Source: Tillandsia leiboldiana (lineage: Eukaryota > Streptophyta > Magnoliopsida > Poales > Bromeliaceae). From it: a stretch of DNA of 64,000 bases. Location: the NCBI GenBank assembly GCA_029204045.2, contig JAQNDB010000149.1:61717-125716 (forward strand), written 5' to 3'. Below the pieces are notes generated by a model. The model was not told where the DNA came from, ran no database searches, and worked only from the letters and a program-made list of their open reading frames with translations. Shown in pieces: positions 43,383 to 56,300 of this stretch. A program made the position numbers and the translations under genes. Position 1 is the first letter of the stretch. Each line of letters opens with the position of its first letter.

Positions 43383-45366
43383 TGTGATGATCCGGACTCC
43401 CGCAGGAACTGTGCAACATTAAACAGTGACTGTAGAGAGCTTATTCGGTGAAACAGAGCTTGTAGAAACGAAATTGGACATTTAAAATAGACTCGGCACG
43501 AAAATCGGAGCAAATGGGATTTTCCGGGGACTTTCGGCAAAATTTCGGATGAGAATTTGGCGAAATGGACAGCGGATTTGGACTCAGCGCGCGAATACGA
43601 TCGAAACGGTATATTTACTTTATTTTTTTGGCACATGGGTACTGTTCATGCCGGAACAGTAACTCCGGCCGCCGGAATTACTGTTCCGGCGACCGGCGGC
43701 TGCCGGCGGGAGGCGGTGCGGCGGCGGAGCGGGGCGGAGCAAGGCAGAGGGCGGCGGCGCGCGGCGCGGGCAGCGCGGGCAGGCGCGGGCAGGCGCAGGC
43801 AGGGGGCGCTGGTGCGCGGTCCACGGCATAGCGTGCACCGGGTGCACCGAAGACTCCCCTTGACACGTGGCGCTTCGCCATTGGTTGGCCGGCTTCTAGA
43901 AGCATGTGGGATGGTGACACGTGGCGCTCTCCTATTGGCTGACAGGATCCGGAAAACCCGGAGCGCGGAGCTGCACATGCACCACGTGGGACACGTGGCA
44001 GATTCTGATTGGCCCTTGCACCGCTGTTTCCTGTTTTGTGGACACATGGCGCAATATGGTTGGTCCATTTCGGTGTTTGCTGTTCTGTCCGGGATCCTGT
44101 GTGGAGCCCGAATATTCCCTTGGCCCATTATAAATAGGGTCCCCCACCCCTCCTCATTCCTACCTCGGTTTGCATGCTGTAGAGAGAGAAACAGAGAAGG
44201 TGCCCTATACAAAAATTCTTCCTCTCTCTCTTCTCTCTCTCTCCTCAAAATTTCAGAATTTCTGGAGTTACTGTTAGCGAGTTATCTGCGACGCGGCGCA
44301 CTGCGACGATTTTCTTTTTCGGCCCATTTCCCGTAGCAGTTCAGTCGAAAATTCCCTGTGAGCTAACCAGGAGGAATTTTTGGACGATTTTCACGGCAGC
44401 GCGTTCCTAAGAGGTAAGGCTTCGATTATCGTGTTGATCACTTCGCTCCATTTCGTACTTTTGGCACAATTCCCGAGGTCTCTTTGACCCCCCTTTTTGC
44501 TGTGGAAATTTCTGGACAGCATCGACTTCTCCGATTTTTTATCTTGGCGTAGGAGCATCAGATCGAGGCGTTTAAAGAGTCGATTTTGATCTACTCTTCG
44601 CGAGGAACGCAACCGTAACTTTTCTAGATTTTCCTGAGCATTGTTTAGAGGTGAAAAACTCCTCTTTTCCCGTGCTGTTTGGGATTTATATTGAACAGCT
44701 GTGCGCTGATTTGCAGGATCTAAGGACTGTGGACAGGTAGGAGGCTTGCTGGGGTGTAGTTTGAGCTGCTCGAGGTGGGCGGTTGTTGCTTACCTCATTT
44801 TTGACAAGCTCACTGGGATTATTAGAACTCCCCTAAAATACAATTGATGAAAACCATTGGGACAAACTAACAGGACAAACTAATAGGACAAACTAACAGG
44901 ACAAACTAACAGGACAATTGATGAGAACCATTGGGACAACTGACAGGACAATTGATGAGAACCGCTGGGACGAACTCTCCTAAAATTTAATATAACCCCA
45001 CAGATAACTTATATTGGGACACTGTGATTGGGACAAAGGCTATAATCTCGCATGCAATAACTTTTATAACAATCAATCTTTTTAAAATAAATATTTGACA
45101 CTTTTCTACAGCTTTTAAATAATGGCATGCTTTCTTGCTCATCTAGTTAGCCACTATTTATTGCTACACTATCATCTTGGGATTTGTACATGTTTCATTG
45201 TTGTCCTGTGCATCCAGAGGCTTGTTGCTCAAGTGTGAGCAGGGGTTTGGGATAGTGTAGTCGAGATTGCATTAGATTGTGGATTTGTGGGGTATTGCGG
45301 TAACCGCGGACAGTAGGCGGTCGACCAGATGTTTACCCTTGCATCAGATTGGGGTTGAGTCTGGTT
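43383..45366 (+). repeat. Element D 3-prime LTR, first part
   Basis: A copy of 19624-20918 plus 31782-32487. It carries the same four promoter modules (43863, 43917, 43991, 44042, each with its ATTGG or GTTGG 17 bases on) and TATAAATA at 44129-44136. The 13-base repeat is shorter here. It is cut at 45367 by element B. Confidence 0.93.
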
Positions 45367-46758
45367 TGTTGAGTTATTAAGGATCCACAAGGATCTAAAT
45401 AGGTACTATCAAACAACTAGAGGGGGGTGAATAGGTGTAATACTTAAAAACTCAATCTCAGTGCAAAATAAAAACCAATGCGGAAAATAAAAACAGCACA
45501 CCAAGATATACGTGGAAACTCCAATCCAGGAGAAAAACCACGGGACCAACACGCAATAACAATCCACTAAGAATAGAAGAATAACAAGGTGATTACCGAC
45601 TCCACGGACTCAAACCCCTCCTTCAGCTTCTTCGGACCTTACGCTGACCGGTTGGATATCCACGCAATAACAATCCCTAAGAAAAGAAGAATAACAAGGT
45701 GATTACCGTCTCCACGGATTTAACCCCTCCTTCAATTTCTTGGACCTCGCGCTCCACCGATTTGCACGTCCACTGCACACGCTCGAATCCACGAACGCCA
45801 CTCGAATCCACGAGCACACGTTTCGAATCCACGAAACGCCTTTAGCACACCGAATCCACGATGCCACGTCGAATCCACGACGCAAACTCAGTCGATAAGA
45901 ATATTGACTTCGATGGTGATCCTTTGCTTAGATTATCAATGAAGATCCATGGGAAAAATCTCTAAGCAAAGATTAGATCAATTCGACAAAAGATAGATCT
46001 TGGAAGAACCGTCGAATTGACCTAAAAGAGGCTATAAAGAAGAACGATGAAAACCTAGCCTCTAGGGTTGCTCTCAAGTGTTTTAGAAATTGATCGGCCG
46101 TAGCTCCCGCGTTTTTGAGAAACCCTAAATGTCTATTTATAGTTTAGAAACCTTTGGAAAGAGATAAGAATCAAAAACATACCTTATCTGGAAATTTTCA
46201 GGACGGCGATCCGGATCGGATTTATAGCGATCCGGATCGTCGTAACGAGATTGACGATTCCAGAAAACCAAGGGTTCGGGATCAGGATTGCATTGCCCGA
46301 TCCGGATCGTTCATACAAATCAGAAAACTTAACATTCGGGATCCGGATCGGAAATTGCATGGATCCGGATCGAAGTCTTGTATGAGGCAACAACCTTCGG
46401 GATCCGGATCGTTGGCTCTGATCCGGATCCTGAACATGTCCGAACACCAGTTTTTGATTATTATGCAATTAAAAGTTCATCCAAGTGTTTCTACACTATA
46501 AGAAAGTATTCGGATCACCACAATTATTTAGTTAAATATACCTGATCCTCTTGAATACTTTCTTCTTGAGATTGATGTAACTGATCCACAATTCTTTAAC
46601 TTCAATCTTCAAGACTCAAGACACTGAGTGTCAACTTGAGCTCTTGTTGAATCTTCTCTAAGTCTTTGAATGCTGATTGACAATTTGATCCCTTTAAGAC
46701 TCCGACTCAACTCAGTGACTTGACTCACGAAATATGCCAATACCAAAATGCCGTAACA
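45367..46758 (-). repeat. Element B 3-prime LTR (1392 bp)
   Basis: On the minus strand it starts TGTTACGGCATTTTGG and ends ACTCAACA. It contains the palindrome cluster (46208-46436) and a minus-strand TATAAATAG near 46136-46144. The polypurine tract CCAAAGGGGGAGAT (46759-46772, minus) adjoins it. Confidence 0.93.
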
Positions 46759-46772
46759 ATCTCCCCCTTTGG

Positions 46773-48424
46773 CAATTTCGTGACAAAACCCAAAATACAT
46801 AAAAACGCTCAAGTCACTCATCTTAAACCAAAAAATCGAAACTCAATGTCATCACCAAAACATTGATTTTCTTTGCGTGAAAGATCCAATAAATACAAAA
46901 TTACATTTGAACCAAACAGTCCTAGAACATACTCTATGACTTAGGACTTGAAGTCTTAAAGTGATGTAATTCCTGCAAAACAAAACTCCAAACAAAATCA
47001 AACGTTAGTCGTTAGAAATTACAATCCTACATTTGATCCGTCTTCCTTTTGGTTCTTTTGTTTTTCTGCTCTTTCAATTTTTTCTGTCTCCCCCTATCTT
47101 GAGCATCTCTAACATGTTTTCCATGTTCTCCATGTTCTTGAGCATCTATGTTCTCCCCCTTTGTGATACGATCATCATTTTCCGTTCTCCCCCATTTTTC
47201 AATTTTCGTTTCGTTTGTCCATCACCTCTCTTGATGATCTCATCTCCGTCATTTCTCTTCTCCCCCTTTTTGTCACAAATTGTCAAACAGTGAACATACT
47301 AGACAAAAGGAAATCACTAACAACATTAGTTCATGGAGAAAGAGAGATAAAAGCTCAGTTCCGGTATATAACAAAAATGCAGATTGCGTACCGGTACCAG
47401 AAAGCAAAAATCAAATAATTTCTTGAAACAAATCCAGATTTTTGAAATAATTGAATTACCGATTTGTATTCCATCAAGAAAACAATTTAAGTGCTTTAAA
47501 CAGTGAATTCACACAGATGTCATTCAATCCAATTAATTTCACAAAATTAAAAAGATTTACTCCAAAATCATGAAAAATAAAGGTAAAACATTATAAACCG
47601 TTTTTCATGTTATATCCATCAAACACAAGTCATCAAAAATAATCTTGAGATCCAAAGTCTATCAAGATGTAACGGATGTACAAAGATGACTTACAGAGAT
47701 TTCCAAATGACATCAATTTGATTTCTTACCCTTTCAAATTTGAGATAAGCACTAAAATACCTAAGGGTGGCTCTTTGAGCATCTTTCAACTATCCCACCT
47801 TATACCAACCAGGAGATTGTTCAAAATATAAGAGTTTTGCATATAAATCTCCAAATGCTTCAACTAAAGATTTTCTCATAAAATACTATCAAGCATCCAT
47901 AACATGTGGTAGCTTCACACACAAACCGGACGACCGGGGTGGCAGCTCTTTCCAACATGTGGTGGTAGTTTTCACACTCCTTTCGGATGTAACTCTTTCC
48001 ACATCTTTTGCAAATTATTTCAATACCCTTGTAAGAATGCAATCTCTTACGTGAAAGAATTATATCCCAAATTTTAGTCTATCGGTTGTCTCACGTTTAT
48101 CACAATGAATTCACACAACCGAGATAGATTAAGCATCTAAAGATCACACATGATTTCTAAAATTTGATGCTTATAATATCAAAAACTCCTATAATGAAGT
48201 ATCTTCAAGATTATGATTATGGAGTAAAGTTGATAATCCATATAAAATTAAATTGGAGTGATTGAAAGTGAAAGCCCTTTTCATTCAATGCACTTGTTCA
48301 TTAAAAACCCTTTTGTTCAAAAACAAAGTATAAAAACGAAGAGCATTGAAAAACATGTAATGCAAAGATTAAGAAAAATATGAAAGGAAAACTAATCAAA
48401 GCATTACATACAGTCATAAGCTAT
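46773..48424 (-). other. Element B post-gag non-coding region
   Basis: About 1.65 kb without a readable gene. It matches non-coding parts of A downstream of pol, notably 47750-48010 against A 58880-59125. It contains the hairpin CCGG-TCGT-CCGG (47926-47937, minus) and repeated CTACCAC motifs. The extra ORF of A is absent. Confidence 0.8.
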
Positions 48425-50387
48425 TTAGAACTTAAGACAAGGAAAGATATCACCTTTCCGAATCCAAAATCGCTGGATTTTGGGTTGTCTTGATTCGTTG
48501 TGGCCGGGGGTTGTCCGCTTTGACTGTTGATCCACCTTAGGTCTTTGCCTCGCAGTGATCCACTTGAATGATTGATGTTGTGGCTCGGACCTTTGGTGGG
48601 TTGAGTGAACTCCTTTGACTTGATGTGTCTTTTGATTCCGTTGAGTTCGCTCCGTAGATGAAGTTGCCGAAGGACTCTTCTTTCTCTTTTTCGGGCAATT
48701 CTTCACCAAATGTCCTTCAAGTCCACATAAGTGACAAGTTCTTCCTTTCAATTTCATTGTGGAACTTGAAGCATGCACAGTTTGGTCCTTTTTGAATCCC
48801 AAACCAACCTTGCTTGTTTGACCTAAACCGGACATACACTCAAGTTTCTTGGAATCGGTTGAGATCCTTTGTATGTCGGATTTAAGTTGATGAACTTGTT
48901 TGGTCAATGCTTGGTTGGTGACATGAATCTCCTCAAACTGTTTTTCTAGAAAACCAATCTTGTCCGTATATGATTTAGCGTTTGTCTCCGATTGGTTTAG
49001 CTTTTCTTGGAGGATTTTATTGTTATTCAATAAACGTCCTTGTTCCTCCTCGAGATCATGAAGTTTTATCTTTAAAGCATGATTCTCGTCTTGATTCTCA
49101 AGTCGTTGCTTCCTCAACTTCTTGATATGCTTGGCCATCTTCTTAGATTCCGCAAGAAGTTGTTGATATGCCTCAACGAGTTCTTCTTCGTCCGACTCTC
49201 CCTCACTTGATGACTCTCCGTTGGATGTTGATGTTTCATGCAAAATCAAAGGAATAGAGTCAGTGATTAACGATGATAAACAAACATTAGAAGAGGGAAT
49301 ATGAGAGGCATGTAAGGCAACGACTTTTTCCTCTTTACTTGAGGTCGATTCATTAGAAGTAGAATCGTCCCAAGTTTTCGCTTGCAAAGCCTTCTTTTTA
49401 TACGATTTCGGAGAAGGACATTCCGTTGAAAAATGGCCGTAGCCTTTGCATCTATAGCATTGGATTTCCCCTTCGAAATCATCTTTTTTTTTTTTCTTTA
49501 GAAGGTTTTACAAAGCTTTTGAGGTTAGAGGATTTAGAACCCGATGATCCTTTAGAAGGTTTCGTGGATGAAGATCCATCGGTTCGATTCTTCCAAAACT
49601 TCTGACGAAATTTCTTTGTGATCCACGCCAATTGTTCTTCAAAATCGGCAAAAGAGATTTCATCATCGGAACTCGATTCGCTATCTTCTTCCTTTGTTGA
49701 TTTGAATGCAATACCTGTAAGCTTAGAAGAAGACTTGGAAGAAACTTGATTAGTAGGAAAAGTCATTTCATAAGTTTGCAAAGCACCTACTAATTCCTCT
49801 ATACTCATCTCATCCGGATGACTAACGGTTTCAATGGCGGTAACCTTTGCCCTAAACCGTTCCGGAAGAGTCCGAAGTATCTTTCTTACAATTTTCGACT
49901 CCGGGATCTTTTCTCCTAAATTAGCACATGTATTTATTACATCTTGAAGTCTAGTGTAATAATCTGTAAACAATTCATGCTCTTCCATATGAATAGAGTC
50001 AAATTGACTTGTAAGCATCTGGAGCTTTTGAATTTTTACAAGATTAGTACCCTCATGTGTAATTTTGAGAATATCCCAAATTTCCTTCGCGGTTTCACAC
50101 GCGGAAATTCGTGTGAACTCAGTCTAGGAAAGAGAATTAAATAAAGCGTTCATACCTTTCCCATTGTAAGAAGATCTTTCAAATTCCTCTTTGGACCATC
50201 TAGAGCGAGGTTTTGGGGTAGTAGAATTTCCTACTTCCTCAACAGGATGCACCCAACCGTATTCCACGGATTGCCAAACCCGCTCATCAATTGCGATGAG
50301 AAAAGCTCTCATCCGCACTTTCCAATAAGCATAATTAGTCCCATCAAAAAGAGGAGGTCTATAAATATTACCACTTTCACCCATCAT
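48425..50387 (-). pseudogene. gag: Element B gag with one amber codon and one frameshift
   Basis: From ATG at 50387: copia gag domain (PPLFDGTNYAYWKVRMRAFL), then TAG in place of the Gln of the YQTEF position in A (near 50125). The same frame continues (RISACETAKEIWD, TLPERFRAKVTAIE) to a run of about 13 A near 49490 where the frame shifts. Beyond it: first CCHC knuckle (CYRCKGYGHFSTEC), coiled coil, second knuckle (CHLCGLEGHLVKNC), and the end WIRKGDIFPCL. Apart from these two lesions it is complete, so loss of coding may be very recent or a sequencing error in the A run. Confidence 0.87.
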
Positions 50388-50408
50388 GATAGATAAACCT
50401 AAAACCCT

Positions 50409-50419
50409 GTCTGATACCA
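50409..50419 (-). other. Primer binding site (B)
   Basis: On the minus strand TGGTATCAGAC lies two bases after the LTR end, matching initiator tRNA-Met for its first nine bases. Confidence 0.88.
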
Positions 50420-50421
50420 AT

Positions 50422-51813
50422 TGTTGAGTTATTAAGGATCCACAAGGATCTAAATAGGTACTATCAAACAACTAGAGGGGGGTGAATAGGTGTAATACTT
50501 AAAAACTCAATCTCAGTGCAAAATAAAAACCAATGCGGAAAATAAAAACAGCACACCAAGATATACGTGGAAACTCCAATCCAGGAGAAAAACCACGGGA
50601 CCAACACGCAATAACAATCCACTAAGAATAGAAGAATAACAAGGTGATTACCGACTCCACGGACTCAAACCCCTCCTTCAGCTTCTTCGGACCTTGCGCT
50701 GACCGGTTGGATATCCACGCAATAACAATCCCTAAGAAAAGAAGAATAACAAGGTGATACCGTCTCCACGAATTTAACCCCTCCTTCAATTTCTTGGACC
50801 TCGCGCTCTACCGATTTTGCACGTCCACTGCACACGCTCGAATCCACGAACGCCACTCGAATCCACGAGCACACGTTTCGAATCCACGAAACGCCTTTAG
50901 CATACCGAATCCACGATGCCACGTCGAATCCACGACGCAAACTCAGTCGATAAGAATATTGACTTCGATGGTGATCCTTTGCTTAGATTATCAATGAAGA
51001 TCCATGGAAAAAATCTCTAAGCAAAGATTAGATCAATTCGACAAAAGATAGATCTTGGAAGAACCGTCGAATTGACCTAAAAGAGGCTATAAAGAAGAAC
51101 GATGAAAACCTAGCCTCTAGGGTTGCTCTCAAGTGTTTTAGAAATTGATCGGCCGTAGCTCCCGCGTTTTTGAGAAACCCTAAATGTCTATTTATAGTTT
51201 AGAAACCTTTGGAAAGAGATAAGAATCAAAAACATACCTTATCTGGAAATTTTCAGGACGGCGATCCGGATCGGATTTATAGCGATCCGGATCGTCGTAA
51301 CGAGATTGACGATTCCAGAAAACCAAGGGTTCGGGATCCGGATTGCATTGCCCGATCCGGATCGTTCATACAAATCAGAAAACTTAACATTCGGGATCCG
51401 GATCGGAAATTGCATGGATCCGGATCGAAGTCTTGTATGAAGCAACAACCTTCGGGATCCGGATCGTTGGCTCTGATCCGGATCCTGAACATGTCCGAAC
51501 ACCAGTTTTTGATTATTATGCAATTAAAAGTTCATCCAAGTGTTTCTACACTATAAGAAAGTATTCGGATCACCACAATTATTTAGTTAAACATACCTGA
51601 TCCTCTTGAATACTTTCTTCTTGAGATTGATGTAACTGATCCACAATTCTTTAACTTCAATCTTCAAGACTCAAGACACTGAGTGTCAACTTGAGCTCTT
51701 GTTGAATCTTCTCTAAGTCTTTGAATGCTGATTGACAATTTGATCCCTTTAAGACTCCGACTCAACTCACTGACTTGACTCACGAAATATGCCAATACCA
51801 AAATGCCGTAACA
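50422..51813 (-). repeat. Element B 5-prime LTR (1392 bp)
   Basis: Same length as the left copy and about 99 percent alike by eye. Palindrome cluster at 51263-51485. Confidence 0.93.
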
Positions 51814-51818
51814 TGGTT

Positions 51819-52030
51819 TATTGCATCAGCTGGGGATTGGGTTTCTGTAGTGGATGGAGTTTCCCACTTTGATCATAGTTATGATCCAGTCCTGCAATAT
51901 TGAGATATGTGCTACAGAGATACTTGAGATACTGATGACAGAGATGCTTTACTCGTGTGGGTCGCTCCCCTCGGGTGCCACTCCGGAGGTGGGCTTTTTC
52001 AGACCCAGCCGTGTGTGCCGGTCTGATACT
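51819..52030 (+). repeat. Element D 3-prime LTR, middle part
   Basis: Continues the D LTR between B and A and matches 32488-32700 of the left LTR. ATACT at its end is repeated after element A. Confidence 0.92.
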
Positions 52031-53366
52031 TGTTACGGAATTTGAGTTGGCGTAGTTTCGTGAAAGTTTCAAGTCCTGAAGATTGAAGGTGAAGAAAGTT
52101 GGATCATTTAACTCAATCTCAAGAAAGAAGAATTCAAAAGGATCAGGTATGTTTAACTAAAGAATTTGTGTGATCCGAATACTTCTTGTAGTGTAGAAAC
52201 ACTTGGAAGAATCTTTCATTGCATAAAAATCAAAAACTGGACTTGGGACATGTTCAGGATCCGGATCAGGCTGTTCGATCCGGATCCCGAAGGTGGTTCG
52301 TTCATACATCGTCGCAATCCGGATCGTAGTCTCTTGATCCGGATCCCGAACGTTGAGTTTACCATCTACCTTGAACGATCCGGATCTTGCTTCGCAATCC
52401 GGATCCCGAACGTTGATGTTTGGTGAACTGTATGAACGATCCGGATCGTAGTCACATGATCCGGATCCCGAACCTTCGTTTTTCTGGAATTGACTGTTTC
52501 GTTATGACGATCCGGATCTCAGTTATCACGATCCGGATCGTCGTCCGTAAAATTCCAGAAATGGCAGGTTTTTGATTCTTATCACCTTCCTAGGGTTTCT
52601 AACCTATAAATAGACCCTATGTCTTTCTTTCTAGGGTCAATCCACATAGCCGTCATTTTCATATATCATCTTATACGGCTATAGATCCACATATAGAGAA
52701 GAAAGGAAAAAATTAGAGAATACTCTATGTTTCTTCATCTATATTGATTAGTTTGATTCTAGGTTTTCATACTCACATCTTGAGTTGAATCAAACTAATG
52801 AATACTTAGATGGTATTTCCGATCTATCTTTGATCTAAGTATTCGGCGGATCATCACCACCCAAAAACAACGATTACCCCAAAATCGGCGCGTGGATTCG
52901 CGTGTCCTTGTGGATTCAAGGTTCAATCGCTCTCGTGGATTCGGAGCGAGGCACGTTCGTGGATTCGAAGGGTGCTATTGGGTGAAGACCGTGGATTCGG
53001 TCGGACGTCGTGGATTCGACGTTGGACGCCGTGGATTCGGCGTTGGGCGCAGATCGTGGATTCGAGAAGCGTCTGGAGCGAGCGGAGAAGATCCTCTAGG
53101 AGCGTATGGAAAAGGTTGAGTCGTAAGTGTGTACGGTAAATCACCTTGTACGTGTTTTAATTCTAGTGGATTTCTGCCGTGTTATCGGTCCCGTGGTTTT
53201 TTACTCCGGTGATGGAGTTTTCCACGTAAAAATCTTGCGAGTTATTTTCATTTCCGCATTGGGTTTTTTATCGCAACGATTTTTGAGTGTTTATACGTTT
53301 ACACCTATTCACCCCCCTCTAGGTGTTTCTTCCCCTATTTAGATCCGTATTATTTACGACCCAACA
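52031..53366 (+). repeat. Element A 5-prime LTR (1336 bp)
   Basis: It carries the palindrome cluster, TATAAA at 52605-52610 and, nearer its end, repeated GTGGATTCG motifs (52900-53080). Its differences from the right LTR are mostly one-base homopolymer changes. Confidence 0.95.
52259..52610 (+). promoter_or_regulatory. Element A U3: paired GATCCGGATC palindromes and TATA box
   Basis: ATCCGGATC occurs ten times, starting at 52259, 52278, 52317, 52337, 52378, 52397, 52439, 52459, 52510 and 52531: five pairs, 19-21 bases within a pair and about 60 bases between pairs. Most are part of the ten-base palindrome GATCCGGATC. TATAAA follows at 52605-52610. Regular spacing near whole helical turns suggests binding sites for a dimeric factor; the factor is unknown. 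Confidence 0.72.
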
Positions 53367-53368
53367 AG

Positions 53369-53380
53369 TGGTATCAGAGC
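53369..53380 (+). other. Primer binding site, initiator tRNA-Met (A)
   Basis: TGGTATCAGAGC two bases after the LTR end. The gag ATG follows only 19 bases later. Confidence 0.95.
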
Positions 53381-53399
53381 GGGAATAGGGTTGTGAACA

Positions 53400-56300
53400 A
53401 TGGTTGAAGGTGGAAACATCAATCGACCCCCTTTCTTTGATGGAACAAATTATGCGTACTGGAAAGTACGGATGAAAGCCTTTTTATCTTCCATCGACGA
53501 AAGGGTGTGGCATTCAATTGAATCAGGATGGACTAATCCAACTGAACTTATCTCTGATGTTCACACCTTAAAACCTAGGTCGAAATGGACCAAGGAAGAG
53601 TTTGAGTTATCTTCTTACAATGGCAAGGGAATTAATGCTATTTTTAATGCCTTATATCAAACTGAATTCTCTCGCGTCTCGGCATGTGAGACTGCGAAAG
53701 AAATCTGGGATGTTCTCCAGGTTACACATGAGGGAACTAACCTCGTGAAGATTCAGAAACTGCAGATGCTTACGAGCAAGTTTGACTCTATCTTGATGGC
53801 AGAAAATGAATCTTTCACGGACTACTATACACGATTGCAAGACATCGTAAACTCATGTGCTAATCTGGGAGAGAAGATTCCAGAATTTAAGACTGTAAGA
53901 AAAATCTTAAGAACTCTTCCTGAACGATTTCGCCCAAAGGTTACTGCCATTGAAACTATTAAACACCCGGACGAAATACGTGTAGAAGAATTAGTTGGTT
54001 CATTACAAACTTATGAAATGACTTTTAATACTAACAATTCTTCTGGAAAAGCATCCACTTCTAAGTCTTCAGGTTATGCGTTGAAAACAACTAAGGAAGA
54101 AGACGCGGATACATCCTCCTCGGACGATGACGAGAACCTTTCTATGGAGGAATTTGAGAAGCAGCTCGCTCTCTTGACAAGGAATTTTCGCCGCAACTTT
54201 CGAAGGGGTAATTCAAGCAAATCTCCATCCTTCGGAAAGTGGAACAAAGGCAAGGGTACTCCAAGTCACAAGTCAAGAAAGCAGGAGAACTTCTCAAAGG
54301 ATAAGAAAAGTTCAGAAGGACAACTGCAATGCTTCAAATGTCGAGGCTACGGCCACATTGCAACGGAGTGTCCTAACAAGTATCCGGCAAAGAAGAAGGC
54401 GATGCAAGTCGTCACTTGGGATGACAACTCAACGTCAAATGAGTCGTCTTCAAGTGATGAAGAAAAGAGCTCCACGGCATTCCACGCGTCCACATCTTCA
54501 CCATTCATGTGCTTTATGGCAAGTACGTCTGAATCATTGTCCAACTCCACTGTTGAAAAGAATGCAATGGACAATGAATCGGATGATTCGGAAGGTGAAG
54601 AGTTTGCTCTAGCCTATCACAGACTTTTGAGGGATTCAAAGAAAGTGGCTAAGCAAAACAAGAGTTTGAGAAGGAGATTGCATGATCTCGAAGAAGAAGT
54701 AAAAAGGGCAACTTCTTTCTCAAACGCTCTTGAAGTGGAAAGGGAAAATCTGGTAAAAGTTAATGTTTCCCTTCAAGAGTCCAATGAGCTTTTTGAGAAG
54801 GAACATACAAAACTGGTGGATAAAGCGGATCACTTCTCAAAGCTCTACAACGAGGCTCGACAGGATAAGCTGGAAATGACTGAGACCATCTTCCAACTCA
54901 AGGATGACTTGCAGCGATTCTCTTCAGGAAGGAGTAAGTTGGATAGACTTCTTGGTCTTGGTCAAACAAATCGGTTCGGCCTCGGGTACACTCAAACTGG
55001 AAACAGTCCAAGTTTGAGTGGGACAGTTTTTGTGCCTCAGTCGGTATCTTCTCCTCCGACACCGGAATTCAAGACAAACAACGTCAACAAACCTACCTCA
55101 TCCTCCTTGGGATCGTCTAGCTCTAAGGTATGTTTTCGTTGTGGTATTTCAGGGCACATAAGAAGATATTGCAAGACGGGAGTCGAACGCTCATCTCAAG
55201 CACCTCTTGCATCAACTACCAAAAAGGCTCCTTTCCGGAAATCAAAGCAAAACTTTTCAAATGAAAAGAGACTTGGTAGTTCACCGCGCAAGACGACTTC
55301 ATCAAGGAGCAACAATCGTTTTAACAAGACGCTTTCACCTAGGCACAAAACTTCACGACAATTACAGACGCATTCCAAAAAGGTTTGGGTGCGCAAAGGT
55401 GAAATTTTCCCTTGTCTTGTTTCCAATATTTCCTTGCATGCATATGATAGCTCGTCTTGGTATCTGGATAGCGGGTGTTCCCGTCACATGACCGGTGACA
55501 AAAATAGTTTTCAAAATCTTGAGAAAATCTCCGGAGGACGCGTTGTTTTCGGAGACGGTCGTTCTTCCAAAATTATTGGAAAGGGAACAGTAGCTATTCC
55601 AGATGGCCCGGTTCTAAATAATGTGTTATTTGTTGATGGCCTTAAGACTAACCTCATAAGCATAAGTCAACTTTGCGACAATGGTTTTTCAGTTAACTTT
55701 TCTTCTGTTGAATGTGTTGTAACTGATAAGGACCAAGTCTTCTTTTTAAAAGGGGTTAGATCTGAAAACAATTGTTATGTTGTTCCTAATAAATTTTCTG
55801 AAACATGTAACCTAGTTTCTTTGGGTAATGAATCAATTTGGCATGAAAGGCTAGGTCACATAAATTTTAAGGAACTTGCTAAGATTTCAAATAAGGACGT
55901 GGTCAAGGGGATTCCAAAACTTTTATTTAAACAAAACATTGTGTGTGGTGGCTGTCAAAAGGGAAAACAGTCCAGGACTGCACACAAGAGCTTGAACCAC
56001 ATCGGTACAAAACGGCCTTTGGAACTTTTGCACATGGATTTAATGGGGCCAACTCGTCAACCATCTTTGGGAGGTAAATGGTATATTTTCTTATTGGTTG
56101 ATGATTTCTCTCGGTTTTCTTGGGTAGCATTTCTGAGAGAGAAAGCTGATACGTTTGATTCTTTTCATGAGATTTGCCATCGTATTATGATTGAAAAGAA
56201 TGAAAAGATCATTCGTGTTAGAAGTGATAGGGGTGGAGAATTCATAAATTCAAAATTCATTGACTTTTGTACTTCAAATGGCATTAAACATGAATTCTCG

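Larger units (their letters stand above)
45367..51813 (-). mobile_element. Element B: SIRE-like Ty1/copia, gag-only non-autonomous derivative
   Basis: Two 1392-base LTRs (45367-46758 and 50422-51813) that differ by only about ten bases by eye, flanked by TGGTT (45362-45366, 51814-51818). The interior on the minus strand has primer site, gag, non-coding sequence and polypurine tract. Gag ends at the point where protease starts in A, then comes sequence matching A after its pol, so protease, integrase, RT and RNase H were removed by one deletion. This is the layout described for plant elements that keep only gag. Young by LTR similarity. Confidence 0.93.

Noticed and set aside
47033..47293. Small ORFs in the post-gag region of B
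   Set aside because: They are antisense to the element, AT-rich, without domains, and lie in sequence that is non-coding in A.
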